64,000 bases of DNA, taken from NCBI RefSeq assembly GCF_021044425.1, contig NZ_JAJNEC010000006.1, positions 124,001-188,000 of the forward strand, given 5' to 3'. Under the pieces are notes generated by a model. That model saw only the letters and a program-made list of their open reading frames with translations. It did not search any database and had not been told where the DNA came from. Positions 36,072-46,383 of this stretch are shown piece after piece. Every line of letters begins with the position of its first letter. Positions within the stretch are counted from its first letter, which is position 1. Made by a program: the position numbers and the translations under genes. The stretch comes from Niabella pedocola (GTDB lineage Bacteria > Bacteroidota > Bacteroidia > Chitinophagales > Chitinophagaceae).

Positions 36072-39000
36072 ATGAGACTTGTATCGTACTTTCGAAAAGC
36101 AATTTTCATGCACAGCAGCTGTATGCTATTGCTCTGGCTGCTGCTGCCGGGTTTTCCACGCGCCGCGCTGGCTGCCGGTACACCGGGGCTGGTGCAACCG
36201 GTTCCATCGGCTGCAGCAACGGTGAAAGGACAGGTTAAAAATAGTGAGGGCCTTGCGCTTGCAGGTTGCTCCGTGTCCTATAAAGGCCGCAATACCGGTA
36301 CTACAACAGATCAGAACGGGGGCTTTAGTATACAGATACCCGCCCTGGAGGGCACCCTTGTGTTTACAATGGTGGGGTACCAGTCCCGCGAAATCGCGAT
36401 TACCGGTCCGGGCCCTTTGCATGTAGTACTGCTGGAAGACAGCGTATCATTGAGCGGGGTAGTAGTGGTTGGATATGGAACCCGGAAAAAAGAAATGGTT
36501 ACCGGTGCTATTGCCCAGGTAGACCAAACCGTTTTTGAATCGCGTGCATTAACGAATGTGTCCAATGCATTGCAGGGAGCGTTGCCGGGACTCACAATAC
36601 AGCGCAGCAGCGGCCGCCCCGGACGGGAAGGGTTTGATTTCCAGGTGCGGGGATTGTCTTCTGTAAACGGCGGCAGCCCGTTGGTGCTGATCGATGATGT
36701 AGCCGGTGACATCAACAGTTTAAACCCGAACGATATTGCAAGCGTTACGGTATTGAAGGATGCCGCGGCATCGATCTATGGCGCCCGGGCAGCGGATGGG
36801 GTGATATTGGTTCGCACAAAAAAAGGCAAAAGAGGAAAGCCGCAGGTGAACTATGCGGCAAACCTGGGAATGAAAATTCCTGACTATCTTAAAAAAATGG
36901 TATCCACATTGCAGTTCGCGGAAATGACGGATGAAGGGTTTAAAAATGTGGGACTGCCTGGTGTGCCGGATGAGGTGCTTCAAAAGATCCGGCAAAAGGC
37001 TGCGCCCGATCCGGATAAGGGATGGGTTACCTATCTGCAGGATTATCCGGGCTTTTATACAGATAACAACTGGATGGATGCTGTGTACGGGAAGGCCCTT
37101 CAGCAAATGCATAACCTGAGCGTTACCGGTGGCGGCGAATCCAGTGAATACGTATTTTCTGCCGGCTATGCCAACGATAATGGTGTATTTAAATTTGGCA
37201 CGAATGATGTAAAGCGGTACAACCTGCGTATGAATTATGACTTCCGGCTATTCGATAAGCTCAATATTCAAACGCGTTCTACTTTTATGAATGAAATTAT
37301 CCGCGAACCCTCTTCGCTGGATGATGTATTGCACAATACCCCCCGCTTATTCAATTTTGTGCCGATGTATAATCCTTCAGGTCAGTATTATACCTACCAG
37401 GATTATATCAACCCCGCGCAGCAGTTGGAGGAAGGCGGCGACCGTACCACCAACTACATGGAGTTTGCTTTTAATGTAAAGGCCAATATGGAAATTGCAA
37501 AAGGGCTGCGGCTGACTGCGCAATTTGGTGTAAAGAATAATGCCAACAATGACAATGGTTTTTACCGCACCTTTCCTAAATACAACTGGGCCGGGGTAGC
37601 CCAGAGTTACCGCAACCCGTTGAACTCCGCGTATTACTCCAATAGCCGGAACGTGTATAAATCCTATACGGCCTATGCGGAGTACGACCGTACCATAGCG
37701 GAGAATCATCACTTCGGTTTAATGGCCGGATCTTCGCTGGAACAAAATCGCGATCTGGGAACCAATGTCAGCGGTTCCAATTTCCCGGGAAACTCCATCT
37801 TTACGCTCAACCTGGCCGATCAGACAAAGGCAGAATATTCCCGGCTGGATGGTTTTGATACGGACTGGGCATTGAATTCTTATTTCGGCCGTTTTAGTTA
37901 CGGCTTTATGAATAAGTTGTTCCTGGACGCTACGATCCGGATGGATGGCAGCTCCAAGTTTTCACCGGACAAACGCTGGAGTGCGGTTTTCCCTTCCGTA
38001 CTGGTGGCCTACAATATCGCACGGGAAGCTTTTATACAAAAACTGGAGGTGATCGATAACCTGAAGATCAGGGCTTCGTTTGGCCGGATGGGTAACCAGG
38101 AGATCAGTGCTTTTGGAAACTATGGATACATTCCGCTTATTTCGGTTTCAGGATCCTATCCATTGGGCAGTTCCAATGCCGGTACGCCCGGTGCCGTGTT
38201 AAGTATAGCATCGGATCAGCGCACATGGGAAACCATAGAAACGGCCAACCTGGGGCTGGATTTCGGATTGTTGAATAACCGCTTGTCCGGAAGCCTGGAT
38301 GTGTACAAAAAGGACAATAAAAATATGCTGGTAGATGTTCAGGTGCCGGTATTGCTGGGAGGCACACCTCCGAGCCAGAACCTGGGTCATTTAACCACAA
38401 AGGGTTTTGATTTCTCCATCGGATGGCATGATCAGGCCGGGAAATGGAAATATGGGATCACGGCCATGCTCAGCGACAGCAAAAACAAACTGGTAGAGCT
38501 GAAAGGGAATGATATATTGTCTTCGGGTTTAAATTATGCACACCAGGGGTACCCCATCAACAGTTATTTTGGATACCAGTTTAACGGCATTATCCAAAAT
38601 GAAGCCCAGTTACAGGACTATAAAAAACTGAGCGGCATTCCTTCCAATATCGGTGTGGGCGATGTGATGTATAAAGATGTGGATGGTGACGGGATCTTGT
38701 CGGTACACGGCGATCCGGCCAAAGGATCGAAGGGCGACCTGGTATATCTGGGTAGCTTGCAGCCCCGGTATACCTATTCCTCCCGCCTGGAGCTGGGATA
38801 TGGCGGATTCGACCTGATGGTGTTTTTGCAGGGCGTAGGAAAGCGGATGAACATCCGGGACGGATCGTTTTCAATACCCATGAGTGCTGTATATTTTCAG
38901 CCGCTGGAATACTGGTACGGCAAATCCTGGACGCCGGAACATACGGATGCGGCATTTCCGCGGATCGTACCGGGGGCTGTGGGTTTCGACAACCTGCTGA

Positions 39001-39272
39001 ACTATAACTGGCAGTATTCGCAAATGCGGGTGAACGACCTGGCCTACCTGCGGGTGAAGGTTATTACCCTGGGATATAACCTGCCAGTGGCTTTCTGTAA
39101 AAGAGTAAAACTTTCCAATGCACGGGTATATCTGAGCGGTGAAAATCTTTTTACAGTTTCCAAAGGAACCTGGATGCGTTCCTTTGACCCGGAGGAAGGT
39201 TATTCCCGGTCCGATGAAAAGACCTATCCGTTTACAAAAAATATTTCGTTTGGCCTGAATATCGGGTTCTGA
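36072..39272 (+). CDS. SusC-like TonB-dependent transporter (third locus)
   Basis: 1066 aa. A long N-terminal segment (MRLVSYFRKAIFMHSSCMLL, then LLPGFPRAALAA) serves as signal peptide; Met13 is an alternative start. The carboxypeptidase-regulatory-like domain (VKGQVKNSEGLALAGCSVSY) is followed by VVVVGYGTRKKEMVTGAIAQV and the plug (SPLVLIDDVAGDINS, then VLKDAAASIYGARAADGVIL). The barrel ends SFGLNIGF. The partner SusD starts 67 bp downstream; GH59 and GH95 genes follow, so it probably imports galactose- and fucose-containing oligosaccharides. It shares a conserved upstream element with the susC at 27042. Confidence 0.95.
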   Translation: MRLVSYFRKAIFMHSSCMLLLWLLLPGFPRAALAAGTPGLVQPVPSAAATVKGQVKNSEGLALAGCSVSYKGRNTGTTTDQNGGFSIQIPALEGTLVFTMVGYQSREIAITGPGPLHVVLLEDSVSLSGVVVVGYGTRKKEMVTGAIAQVDQTVFESRALTNVSNALQGALPGLTIQRSSGRPGREGFDFQVRGLSSVNGGSPLVLIDDVAGDINSLNPNDIASVTVLKDAAASIYGARAADGVILVRTKKGKRGKPQVNYAANLGMKIPDYLKKMVSTLQFAEMTDEGFKNVGLPGVPDEVLQKIRQKAAPDPDKGWVTYLQDYPGFYTDNNWMDAVYGKALQQMHNLSVTGGGESSEYVFSAGYANDNGVFKFGTNDVKRYNLRMNYDFRLFDKLNIQTRSTFMNEIIREPSSLDDVLHNTPRLFNFVPMYNPSGQYYTYQDYINPAQQLEEGGDRTTNYMEFAFNVKANMEIAKGLRLTAQFGVKNNANNDNGFYRTFPKYNWAGVAQSYRNPLNSAYYSNSRNVYKSYTAYAEYDRTIAENHHFGLMAGSSLEQNRDLGTNVSGSNFPGNSIFTLNLADQTKAEYSRLDGFDTDWALNSYFGRFSYGFMNKLFLDATIRMDGSSKFSPDKRWSAVFPSVLVAYNIAREAFIQKLEVIDNLKIRASFGRMGNQEISAFGNYGYIPLISVSGSYPLGSSNAGTPGAVLSIASDQRTWETIETANLGLDFGLLNNRLSGSLDVYKKDNKNMLVDVQVPVLLGGTPPSQNLGHLTTKGFDFSIGWHDQAGKWKYGITAMLSDSKNKLVELKGNDILSSGLNYAHQGYPINSYFGYQFNGIIQNEAQLQDYKKLSGIPSNIGVGDVMYKDVDGDGILSVHGDPAKGSKGDLVYLGSLQPRYTYSSRLELGYGGFDLMVFLQGVGKRMNIRDGSFSIPMSAVYFQPLEYWYGKSWTPEHTDAAFPRIVPGAVGFDNLLNYNWQYSQMRVNDLAYLRVKVITLGYNLPVAFCKRVKLSNARVYLSGENLFTVSKGTWMRSFDPEEGYSRSDEKTYPFTKNISFGLNIGF

Positions 39273-39339
39273 TCCTCTTTAAAGAATGAAACGTATATAC
39301 CTGATTTGCCAGACCATGCATCATGATAAAAAGATAAAC

Positions 39340-40986
39340 ATGAAAAATAGATGCCTTCAGCTGTTGCTGGTATTCCTGCTTTGTAGCTGTAATAAATTAT
39401 TAGATCTGAAGCCCCGCGACAATATGTCGGAGAAAACATTTTACAAAACACCGGCCGATTTTAAATTAGCGGCAAATGCGTTGTACAATTCGCTGCCAGG
39501 TTTTGATTTTGCCGATGTAGAATCGGACATCGCATTTAACCAGGCCAACGCGGTCAGTGACGGAGATTACCTGCCGCCGGAGAATGATGCAAACTGGACG
39601 AATGCCTATTACTATATCCGGAATGCAAACATAATGATTACCAAGGGCACTGCTTTTGCCGATGCGGAAACAAAACGTTATGTAGCCGAAGCAAAATTTT
39701 TCCGGGCACTCAGTTACTGGAATATCTTCCGGCTCTTTGGTGGTGTGCCCCTGGTAACAGATGTGCTTACGGAAACGGACGAGCGCCTGTACGGGCCCCG
39801 CGCCAGCCGGCAGGAAACGGTAGGCCTGATCATACAGGATCTGAAAGAAGCTGTTGCCGATCTGCCCAAACAAAATGATCTTTCAGCCGCAGACCAGGGG
39901 CGTATTACCAGGGGCGCAGCAAGCGGATTGCTGGCCCGGGTTACCCTGTTTGAAGGCACCTGGCAAAAATACCATCAGCAAACTGCTGCCGCCGATTACC
40001 TGGGAATGGCTATAGAAGCTGCAGGTAACATTATTGCCGGCCAGGAGTACGCGCTGTTTAAAGATAAAGCCGCGCAGAGTTATCGTTACCTGTTTATTGA
40101 AGAGGGCAATGGTGCCAAAGAAAATATATTGGACCGGCGTTATGCCGTAAACGTTTCCGGGCAGGGATATCCGTATTCTGTAGGAGACCCGGGATATCTG
40201 CCCACAAAAAAACTGGCGGATATGTACCTCTGTAAGGATGGGCTGCCGATTTCAAAGTCGGAATCATTTAAAGGCTACGCAACTATTGGTTCCGAATTTG
40301 AGAACCGGGATCCCCGGATGACAATGACCTTCATTATCCCCGGTACTTATACCGTACGGCCTTTTCATCCGGTAACGCCGATTCAAAACTGGCCCACCTC
40401 GCCGCAACGCAACGGCAATACTGGTTACATCACCTATAAATACATTTCGGAGAATGCATATGGCAATGGTAACAATGGGGTCAACTTCGGTTTTTACCGT
40501 CACCTGATCCGCTATGCGGAAATATTGTTGATCTATGCGGAGGCGATATATGAAAAGAACGGGGGCATCAGTGACGCCGACTTGGATAAATCGATCAACC
40601 TGCTCCGCGACCGGGTAAATATGCCGCGGCTAACCAATGCATTCGTGAGCCAGAACGGGCTGAATATGTTAACTGAAATCCGGAGGGAGCGTACACTGGA
40701 ACTGGCATTGGAGGGATTCCGATATGATGATATCCGCCGTTGGAAGACCGCCGAAACAGAAATGCCCGGAGCAGTTACAGGTATCAAGATCAAAAATACA
40801 GAATGGAATACCATTGCACCGTATAGCCAGGCAAGCTATCAGAGCCGTGTAGACGGGAACGGTTTTTTGGTTGTTCAGGCGGCAACCGCCAGGAAGTTCG
40901 ACCCTGCCAAACATTACCTGCGGCCCTTGCCTACCAAGGAAATTGCATTGTCCAAAGGAAACCTCAAGCAAAACCCCAGCTGGTAA
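39340..40986 (+). CDS. SusD-like surface lipoprotein (third locus)
   Basis: 548 aa from the ATG at 39340 (MKNRCLQLLLVFLLCSC-NK, lipobox LCSC); an in-frame ATG 54 bp upstream has no proper signal. SusD landmarks: LLDLKPRDNMSEKTFYKTPA, YVAEAKFFRALSYWNIFRLF with GGVPLVTDVLTE, LIRYAEILLIYAEAIYEKNG, EIRRERTLELALEGFRYDDI and the C-terminal YLRPLPTKEIALSKGNLKQN then PSW. Surface partner of the SusC encoded just upstream. Standard length, no anomalies. Confidence 0.95.
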   Translation: MKNRCLQLLLVFLLCSCNKLLDLKPRDNMSEKTFYKTPADFKLAANALYNSLPGFDFADVESDIAFNQANAVSDGDYLPPENDANWTNAYYYIRNANIMITKGTAFADAETKRYVAEAKFFRALSYWNIFRLFGGVPLVTDVLTETDERLYGPRASRQETVGLIIQDLKEAVADLPKQNDLSAADQGRITRGAASGLLARVTLFEGTWQKYHQQTAAADYLGMAIEAAGNIIAGQEYALFKDKAAQSYRYLFIEEGNGAKENILDRRYAVNVSGQGYPYSVGDPGYLPTKKLADMYLCKDGLPISKSESFKGYATIGSEFENRDPRMTMTFIIPGTYTVRPFHPVTPIQNWPTSPQRNGNTGYITYKYISENAYGNGNNGVNFGFYRHLIRYAEILLIYAEAIYEKNGGISDADLDKSINLLRDRVNMPRLTNAFVSQNGLNMLTEIRRERTLELALEGFRYDDIRRWKTAETEMPGAVTGIKIKNTEWNTIAPYSQASYQSRVDGNGFLVVQAATARKFDPAKHYLRPLPTKEIALSKGNLKQNPSW

Positions 40987-41020
40987 AATTGATTCACCGT
41001 ATTAAATGTATAATTGTAAA

Positions 41021-43375
41021 ATGAAACTATATCGATCTGTAAAACTCCTGCTGGCTGGCTTATTCCTGTATCCAATGACCTTCACCGGCAGCGGCGTACA
41101 TGCACAAACGCAAATCCGTATCAATGAAAAAAGTACCGGGCGCATTTTTGACGGTATCGGTGCCGTAAGCGCAGGCGGTTCGTCCAAACTGCTGATTGAT
41201 TACGCAGAGCCGCAACGGAATGCGATCCTGGATTATTTATTCAAACCCAATTTTGGTGCGGGGTTTACTTATCTGAAAACAGAAATCGGCGGCGACGGCA
41301 ACACCACCTGCGGATCGGAGCCCAGCTTTGCACGTACACGGGAGGAGATGGAAAACCCCAATTACCAGCGCGGCTACGAATACTGGCTGATGCGGGAGGC
41401 TGTAAACCGCAATGCCCATATTGAACTGGATGCACTGGAATGGTGTATGCCGGGATGGTTTAAGGGCGTATGGTCCATGGACAACGCCAACTACCTGCTG
41501 AAATTTATTGAAGGTGCCAAATCATGGGGCCTGAACCTGAAGTATATTTCGGGCTGCTGGAATGAGCGCGACTATAACCGCAACTGGATCGTTGATTCGC
41601 TGCGCCCGCTGCTTGATAAAAACGGTTATGAAAACATAAAGATCAATGCGCCGGAAGGTGCCGGTCATGCATGGGCCATTGCCGACCAGCTGGTGACGGA
41701 CTCGGTGTTCCGCAATACCCTGGCAGCGATCAGCTATCATTACCCGGATTCCTACATGCACCGCCCCGGTACTACAAAGGCCACGCCCAACGCGTTGAAC
41801 TCCGGCCTTCCGCTTTGGTCCGGGGAAGATTTTTCATTGGGAGGTAAATCCTGGAACAATGTTCTTTATCTCGCAAAGAATATCATCCGGTGTTATATCG
41901 GGCATAAGATCGTTAAGGTAAATCTTTGGTGCCCTATTGCATCCATGCCGGATAATGTTTGCTATTCCAATACAGGGATCATGAAGGCCAATACCCCCTG
42001 GTCCGGGTATTACGAAGTGTGGCCAACAATCTGGGCGGTGGGGCATTTTAACCAGTTTGTAAAACCCGGCTGGAAGTACCTGGATGATGCCTGCGGCACA
42101 TTGCCGGATGATGGTGTGTATGCAACCTATAAAGCACCCGGAAAGAACAGGGATTATTCCGTAGTAATGGTGAGTGGAAACAGTAAACAAAAAGTCGATT
42201 TAAAATTCGATCAGCTTACCAACGGGGTTATTCATGTGTGGAAGTCGGATAGTGTGCAGCAGTTCATCAAGCAAAAAAGTATTGCAGTTAAGAACGGTAT
42301 CCTTTCCCTGGAACTGGAGCCCCGCAGCATTTATACATTAACCACCACCACCGGACAGGTAAAAGGAAACTATGCGATGGCGCCGGAGAAACAGTTCCCG
42401 GTACGGTATAAAGATGACTTTAATAGCTACGCCTTGAACCGGGCGCCCATGGCGGCCAAATATTTCTATGATAATTCCGGGGCGTTTGAAGTATATCAGG
42501 CACCGGGAGAGAGCACCTGTCTCCGGCAGGTTGTGAACAGGGATATTGTTCACTGGATCCCCGATTCCTGTGCGTTTTCTTTTGTATCGCAGGGGCAGGA
42601 TTGGTCCGACGGGGCAATTACTGCAGATGTAAATGTAGAAGAAGATGCATTCAACGGTCCGGGCTATGCGGGGGTCATGATACGGGGCGCCTATGATAAA
42701 GCATCGCAGGCAGTGATCCCTCATGGGTACCGGCTAAATATCTATAAAAACGGCTACTGGCGCTTACAAACAAAAGACGCTGTATTGGCTTCCGGTACAA
42801 CGGATACAAAAGGATGGCACCGGTTAAAACTGCAGGCAGAAGGCAGTAAGATCACCGCTTTTATTGATGGTAAAATGGTAACCGCGGTTTCGGATCAGCG
42901 CTATATACTGGGCGCGGCCGGTTTTGTATCCGGTTGGAACCGGTCCAGGTTTGATAACCTGGAGGTAAATTACCAGCCATTAACGGGCCGGTTGGTATCG
43001 GAACTAAAAACGGTAGAATCCTCTTCCGGGTCCTATGATTTTTATGTGGTGGACGGAAACTCCTACACACCCTGGTTTTCTCAAAAAAATGGCGATAAAC
43101 ATTGGCTGATGGTGGATCTCGGAAAAGTGTATGATATCTCCCGTTCGGTGATTTATTTCTCCGGGTTAAACAGTGCATTGAACAGTTCCGTCAGCGTATC
43201 TTCAGATAAGGTACGGTGGACTCCGGCCGCTTCAGGGAAACAGTTTTCCCGTGGCGAAAATTGCACCGTGCTGGAGAATGGGGGCAGGGCGCGGTACCTG
43301 CGGGTTGAAATAGATCCCGGTACGCAAAAGGAGCACCAGGTAGGTATCCATGAATGGTACATTTACAGTAAATGA
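41021..43375 (+). CDS. GH59 galactosidase (galactocerebrosidase family) with discoidin-like C-terminus
   Basis: 784 aa from the ATG at 41021, with a signal peptide ending GVHAQ (residue 29); an ATG five codons earlier is possible. The GH59 TIM barrel starts RIFDGIGAVSAGGSSKLLID; Glu182 in SGCWNERDYN is the candidate acid/base and Glu269 in LPLWSGEDFS the candidate nucleophile. A beta domain follows (about 390-450), then a concanavalin-like domain (about 465-660, DDFNSYALNRAPMAAKYFYD) as in galactosylceramidases, and a C-terminal discoidin-like module (about 665-784, LMVDLGKVYDISRSV). The family removes terminal beta-galactose. It lies 34 bp after susD. A glycolipid substrate is unlikely to be the only one; a galactose-containing polysaccharide or glycoprotein glycan is more plausible. 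Confidence 0.92.
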   Translation: MKLYRSVKLLLAGLFLYPMTFTGSGVHAQTQIRINEKSTGRIFDGIGAVSAGGSSKLLIDYAEPQRNAILDYLFKPNFGAGFTYLKTEIGGDGNTTCGSEPSFARTREEMENPNYQRGYEYWLMREAVNRNAHIELDALEWCMPGWFKGVWSMDNANYLLKFIEGAKSWGLNLKYISGCWNERDYNRNWIVDSLRPLLDKNGYENIKINAPEGAGHAWAIADQLVTDSVFRNTLAAISYHYPDSYMHRPGTTKATPNALNSGLPLWSGEDFSLGGKSWNNVLYLAKNIIRCYIGHKIVKVNLWCPIASMPDNVCYSNTGIMKANTPWSGYYEVWPTIWAVGHFNQFVKPGWKYLDDACGTLPDDGVYATYKAPGKNRDYSVVMVSGNSKQKVDLKFDQLTNGVIHVWKSDSVQQFIKQKSIAVKNGILSLELEPRSIYTLTTTTGQVKGNYAMAPEKQFPVRYKDDFNSYALNRAPMAAKYFYDNSGAFEVYQAPGESTCLRQVVNRDIVHWIPDSCAFSFVSQGQDWSDGAITADVNVEEDAFNGPGYAGVMIRGAYDKASQAVIPHGYRLNIYKNGYWRLQTKDAVLASGTTDTKGWHRLKLQAEGSKITAFIDGKMVTAVSDQRYILGAAGFVSGWNRSRFDNLEVNYQPLTGRLVSELKTVESSSGSYDFYVVDGNSYTPWFSQKNGDKHWLMVDLGKVYDISRSVIYFSGLNSALNSSVSVSSDKVRWTPAASGKQFSRGENCTVLENGGRARYLRVEIDPGTQKEHQVGIHEWYIYSK

Positions 43376-43500
43376 TTAAAACAGGATGCTTTTAATTATT
43401 TTTAGAGCAATGGATTGAACGCCTGTTTATCGCAAACGGCCGTTCAGGGTGGGCACCGTTGGTTTGCCCGATCATAAACGAATAAGATAGAAGTGAAAAA

Positions 43501-45948
43501 ATGAAAATGACACTTAGATTCCTGCCCTTGCTGTTGTTGGTTTGCCGGCTGCCTGTGGGCGCGCAGCAAAATGATGTAAAGATCGCTTTCAAACAACCGG
43601 CGGTTGATTTTACAGAATCCCTGCCCATCGGAAACGGGCGTGTTGGGGCCATGTTATTTGGCGGACATGAAACGGAGCGGATCGTGCTGAATGAAATTTC
43701 CTTATGGTCCGGAGGCGCTGATGACGCAGACCTGGAGGACGCGCATCTATATTTGAAGCCGATCCAGAATTATCTGCTGAATGGCGAAAATAAGAAGGCA
43801 CAGGAGTTGCTGATGAAACATTTTGTAGCCAAAGGTGACGGCTCCGGTCATGGAAATGGGGCGAATGTAAAATTCGGGTGTTATCAAACAGCCGGTGATC
43901 TCCGGATCAACTGGAAGCATGCGGAGGGCAATATTACCGCCTATCAGCGAAGCCTGGATTTGGAAACGGGAGTGGCGCGCATTTCTTATAAACGGGGTGA
44001 TAATGAGATCATCGAGGAAGCATTTGCCGATTACCACAATGATATCATCTGGGTGCGGCTGCAAAGTAAGAAGCAGGGCGGACTACAGTTTGCACTTTCC
44101 CTGGACCGGAAGGAAAATGTATTGCAGCGTACGGCAGCCGGGCGGGACCTGGTTTTGTATGGACAACTTCCTTCGGGAAAAGACAAGGGCATGCAATATG
44201 CGGTGGCGGCCCGGGTTTTAAAATGTGACGGCAGTATAGCCGCCGGCGAAGGAGCACTGGAAATAGCGGGTGCTACCAACTGCGTGATCGGTATTGCCAT
44301 GCAGACAAACTATGCGTATGAGAACGGAACACTATCCGGGAAGGATGTAAAGAAAGCAGCGATCGCAAATCTGCAACGTTGTGCCGGCAACCTGTATACA
44401 CCGGCCCGGCAACGCTCTGTGGCAACCTATCAGTCGTACTTTAACCGCTGCCGGCTTTATATGCCTGCCGGTAATAAGGCCATTGACACCATGAGTACAC
44501 AGGAACGCCTGGTACATATGGCCGAGGGAAACCCCGATGCACAACTGCCGGTATTGAGCTTTAACTTTGGCCGCTACCTGCTGATCGCCTCCTCGCGGCC
44601 GGGGCTGCTGCCGGCGAACCTGCAGGGCCTGTGGGCCGAAGAGTATCAAACGCCCTGGAATGGCGATTACCACCTGGATATTAATGTGCAGATGAATTAC
44701 TGGCCTGCGGAGCTCACCAATCTTTCGGATCTTACACAACCGCTGTTTCAGTTTACAAGGAACCTGGTACCCAATGGAACAAAAACCGCATGGAAGTATT
44801 ACCAGGCAAAAGGATGGGTGGCACATGTGATCACCAATCCCTGGTTTTTTACAGCTCCCGGGGAAAGCGCCGATTGGGGATCGGTACTTACGGGCGGTGC
44901 CTGGCTGGCAACCCATATATGGGAACACTACCGGTTTACACAGGATAAAAATTTTTTGCGTCAATATTATCCGGTGATTAAAGGTGCGGCAGAGTTTTTA
45001 AAATCTATTTTAATTGAAGAAAAAAGTCATGGCTGGCTGGTAACGGCTCCCTCCAATTCACCGGAAAATAATTACCAGATGCCCGATGGTTTCAGAGGAG
45101 CTACCTGCATGGGACCAACGATGGACATGCAGATCTGCCGGAATATTTTTGAGGCGGCCATTACAGCTGCCGATGTGCTGGCCGTAGATCATGCTTTTGC
45201 CACGGAACTTGCAAAAGCAAGAAGCCGGCTGGCACCCACACAGGTAAGTCCTTCAAATGGCGGTATCCAGGAATGGCTGAACGACTGGCCGGCAGTGGAT
45301 CCTTATCACCGGCATGTATCGCACCTGTTTGGGTTGTACCCTTATGATGAAATCAATCCCTGGGATACACCGGAATTACTAAAGGGAGCTATAAAAACCC
45401 TGGAAATGCGCGGAGATTACGGCACGGGATGGTCCAAGGCCTGGAAGCTGAATTTTTGGGCACGCACGGGTGATGGCGATCATGCGTTAAAAATATTAAA
45501 AGGATTGCTGCTGCCGGTAAAGCCCGGTAAGGGTATTTCCTATACAACCGGTGGCGGATCGTATCCCAATTTGTTTGATGCACATCCTCCCTTTCAGATC
45601 GATGGCAACTTTGGCGCTACCTCCGGAATTGCTGAAATGCTGCTGCAGAGCCATGGCAGCGGTAATGTGATCCGTTTGTTGCCGGCATTACCGGCCGATG
45701 CGGCCTGGGCGAACGGATCCGTGAAAGGATTGGTGGCCAGGGGCAATTTTGTGGTTGATTTTAAATGGACGCAACACCAGGTGCAGGAGGCTTCCATTGT
45801 TTCAAAAACCGGGGGGCCTTGTCAGTTGCTGATTCCGGAGGGTAAAAAAATATATGATCAGCAGGGAAAAGAATTACGTTATGAAAAAGGAGCAGACCGG
45901 ATTGCAAAACTTGCTACAGTGAAAAACCAGCGTTTTTATATTCGGTAA
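43501..45948 (+). CDS. GH95 alpha-L-fucosidase / alpha-L-galactosidase
   Basis: 815 aa with a signal peptide ending VGAQQ (about residue 22). The N-terminal beta domain carries the GH95 pattern FTESLPIGNGRVGAMLFGG and RIVLNEISLWSGG. The alpha/alpha toroid includes SRPGLLPANLQGLWAEEYQT, PWNGDYHLDINVQMNYWPAE (with the Asn residues that activate water in this family), GATCMGPTMDMQICRNIFEA, HRHVSHLFGLYPYDEI and GDYGTGWSKAWKLNFWARTG. The C-terminus has FQIDGNFGATSGIAEMLLQS. The family inverts alpha-1,2-fucosyl or alpha-L-galactosyl linkages. It is 125 bp after GH59, whose product could act next on the exposed galactose. It ends at a likely terminator before the convergent AraC gene. Confidence 0.94.
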   Translation: MKMTLRFLPLLLLVCRLPVGAQQNDVKIAFKQPAVDFTESLPIGNGRVGAMLFGGHETERIVLNEISLWSGGADDADLEDAHLYLKPIQNYLLNGENKKAQELLMKHFVAKGDGSGHGNGANVKFGCYQTAGDLRINWKHAEGNITAYQRSLDLETGVARISYKRGDNEIIEEAFADYHNDIIWVRLQSKKQGGLQFALSLDRKENVLQRTAAGRDLVLYGQLPSGKDKGMQYAVAARVLKCDGSIAAGEGALEIAGATNCVIGIAMQTNYAYENGTLSGKDVKKAAIANLQRCAGNLYTPARQRSVATYQSYFNRCRLYMPAGNKAIDTMSTQERLVHMAEGNPDAQLPVLSFNFGRYLLIASSRPGLLPANLQGLWAEEYQTPWNGDYHLDINVQMNYWPAELTNLSDLTQPLFQFTRNLVPNGTKTAWKYYQAKGWVAHVITNPWFFTAPGESADWGSVLTGGAWLATHIWEHYRFTQDKNFLRQYYPVIKGAAEFLKSILIEEKSHGWLVTAPSNSPENNYQMPDGFRGATCMGPTMDMQICRNIFEAAITAADVLAVDHAFATELAKARSRLAPTQVSPSNGGIQEWLNDWPAVDPYHRHVSHLFGLYPYDEINPWDTPELLKGAIKTLEMRGDYGTGWSKAWKLNFWARTGDGDHALKILKGLLLPVKPGKGISYTTGGGSYPNLFDAHPPFQIDGNFGATSGIAEMLLQSHGSGNVIRLLPALPADAAWANGSVKGLVARGNFVVDFKWTQHQVQEASIVSKTGGPCQLLIPEGKKIYDQQGKELRYEKGADRIAKLATVKNQRFYIR

Positions 45949-46383
45949 CCTGACTGTTGATGATAAACAGCGCTGGTTGCATCAGCGCAATGGTGGATGC
46001 AGCACCGGCATAAAAAGTTTCACTGGGCATATCGAGTTTTCCATTTGCACAATAGGGATAAGGTGGCGATGGCAATCACTCTTAGCATGCTCTGAACCGT
46101 GTCTTCCCCGGACTTTCCTGTTAACGCTACAAAATCATCCGGGCAATGACAACCACCCCACCGTCATTCCAGGCGCAACAGCAAAGGGAACGCCCTTGAA
46201 GAAGCCGGAGGATCTCTAAGTTGATGAGATGTTTCGGCTTCTTTGTTGTTGGCAGCAGGCCCGCTGCAGACAGCTTTTATGATTTATCCGGTACCCTTAA
46301 AAAAAGTAGTATCGCCTCCTCGTGTGAACGCAGGCAATGGCTGCTTTTTCATTCTTCATTTTGGGAAATTTTTAAGCGGGGTC
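45949..46383. other. Convergent intergenic region between GH95 and AraC genes
   Basis: 435 bp with no convincing gene; short open frames here have no signal peptide, no family features and no conserved start context. It contains one good hairpin (46199-46243). Confidence 0.6.
46199..46243. terminator. Hairpin terminator candidate, convergent region
   Basis: AAGAAGCCG (46199-46207) pairs with CGGCTTCTT (46235-46243); an inner pair ATCTC (46212-46216) and GAGAT (46226-46230) closes a 9-nt loop. It is followed by TGTTGTTGG rather than a pure T-run on the plus strand. It could serve GH95 and, in the other direction, AraC. Confidence 0.5.
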
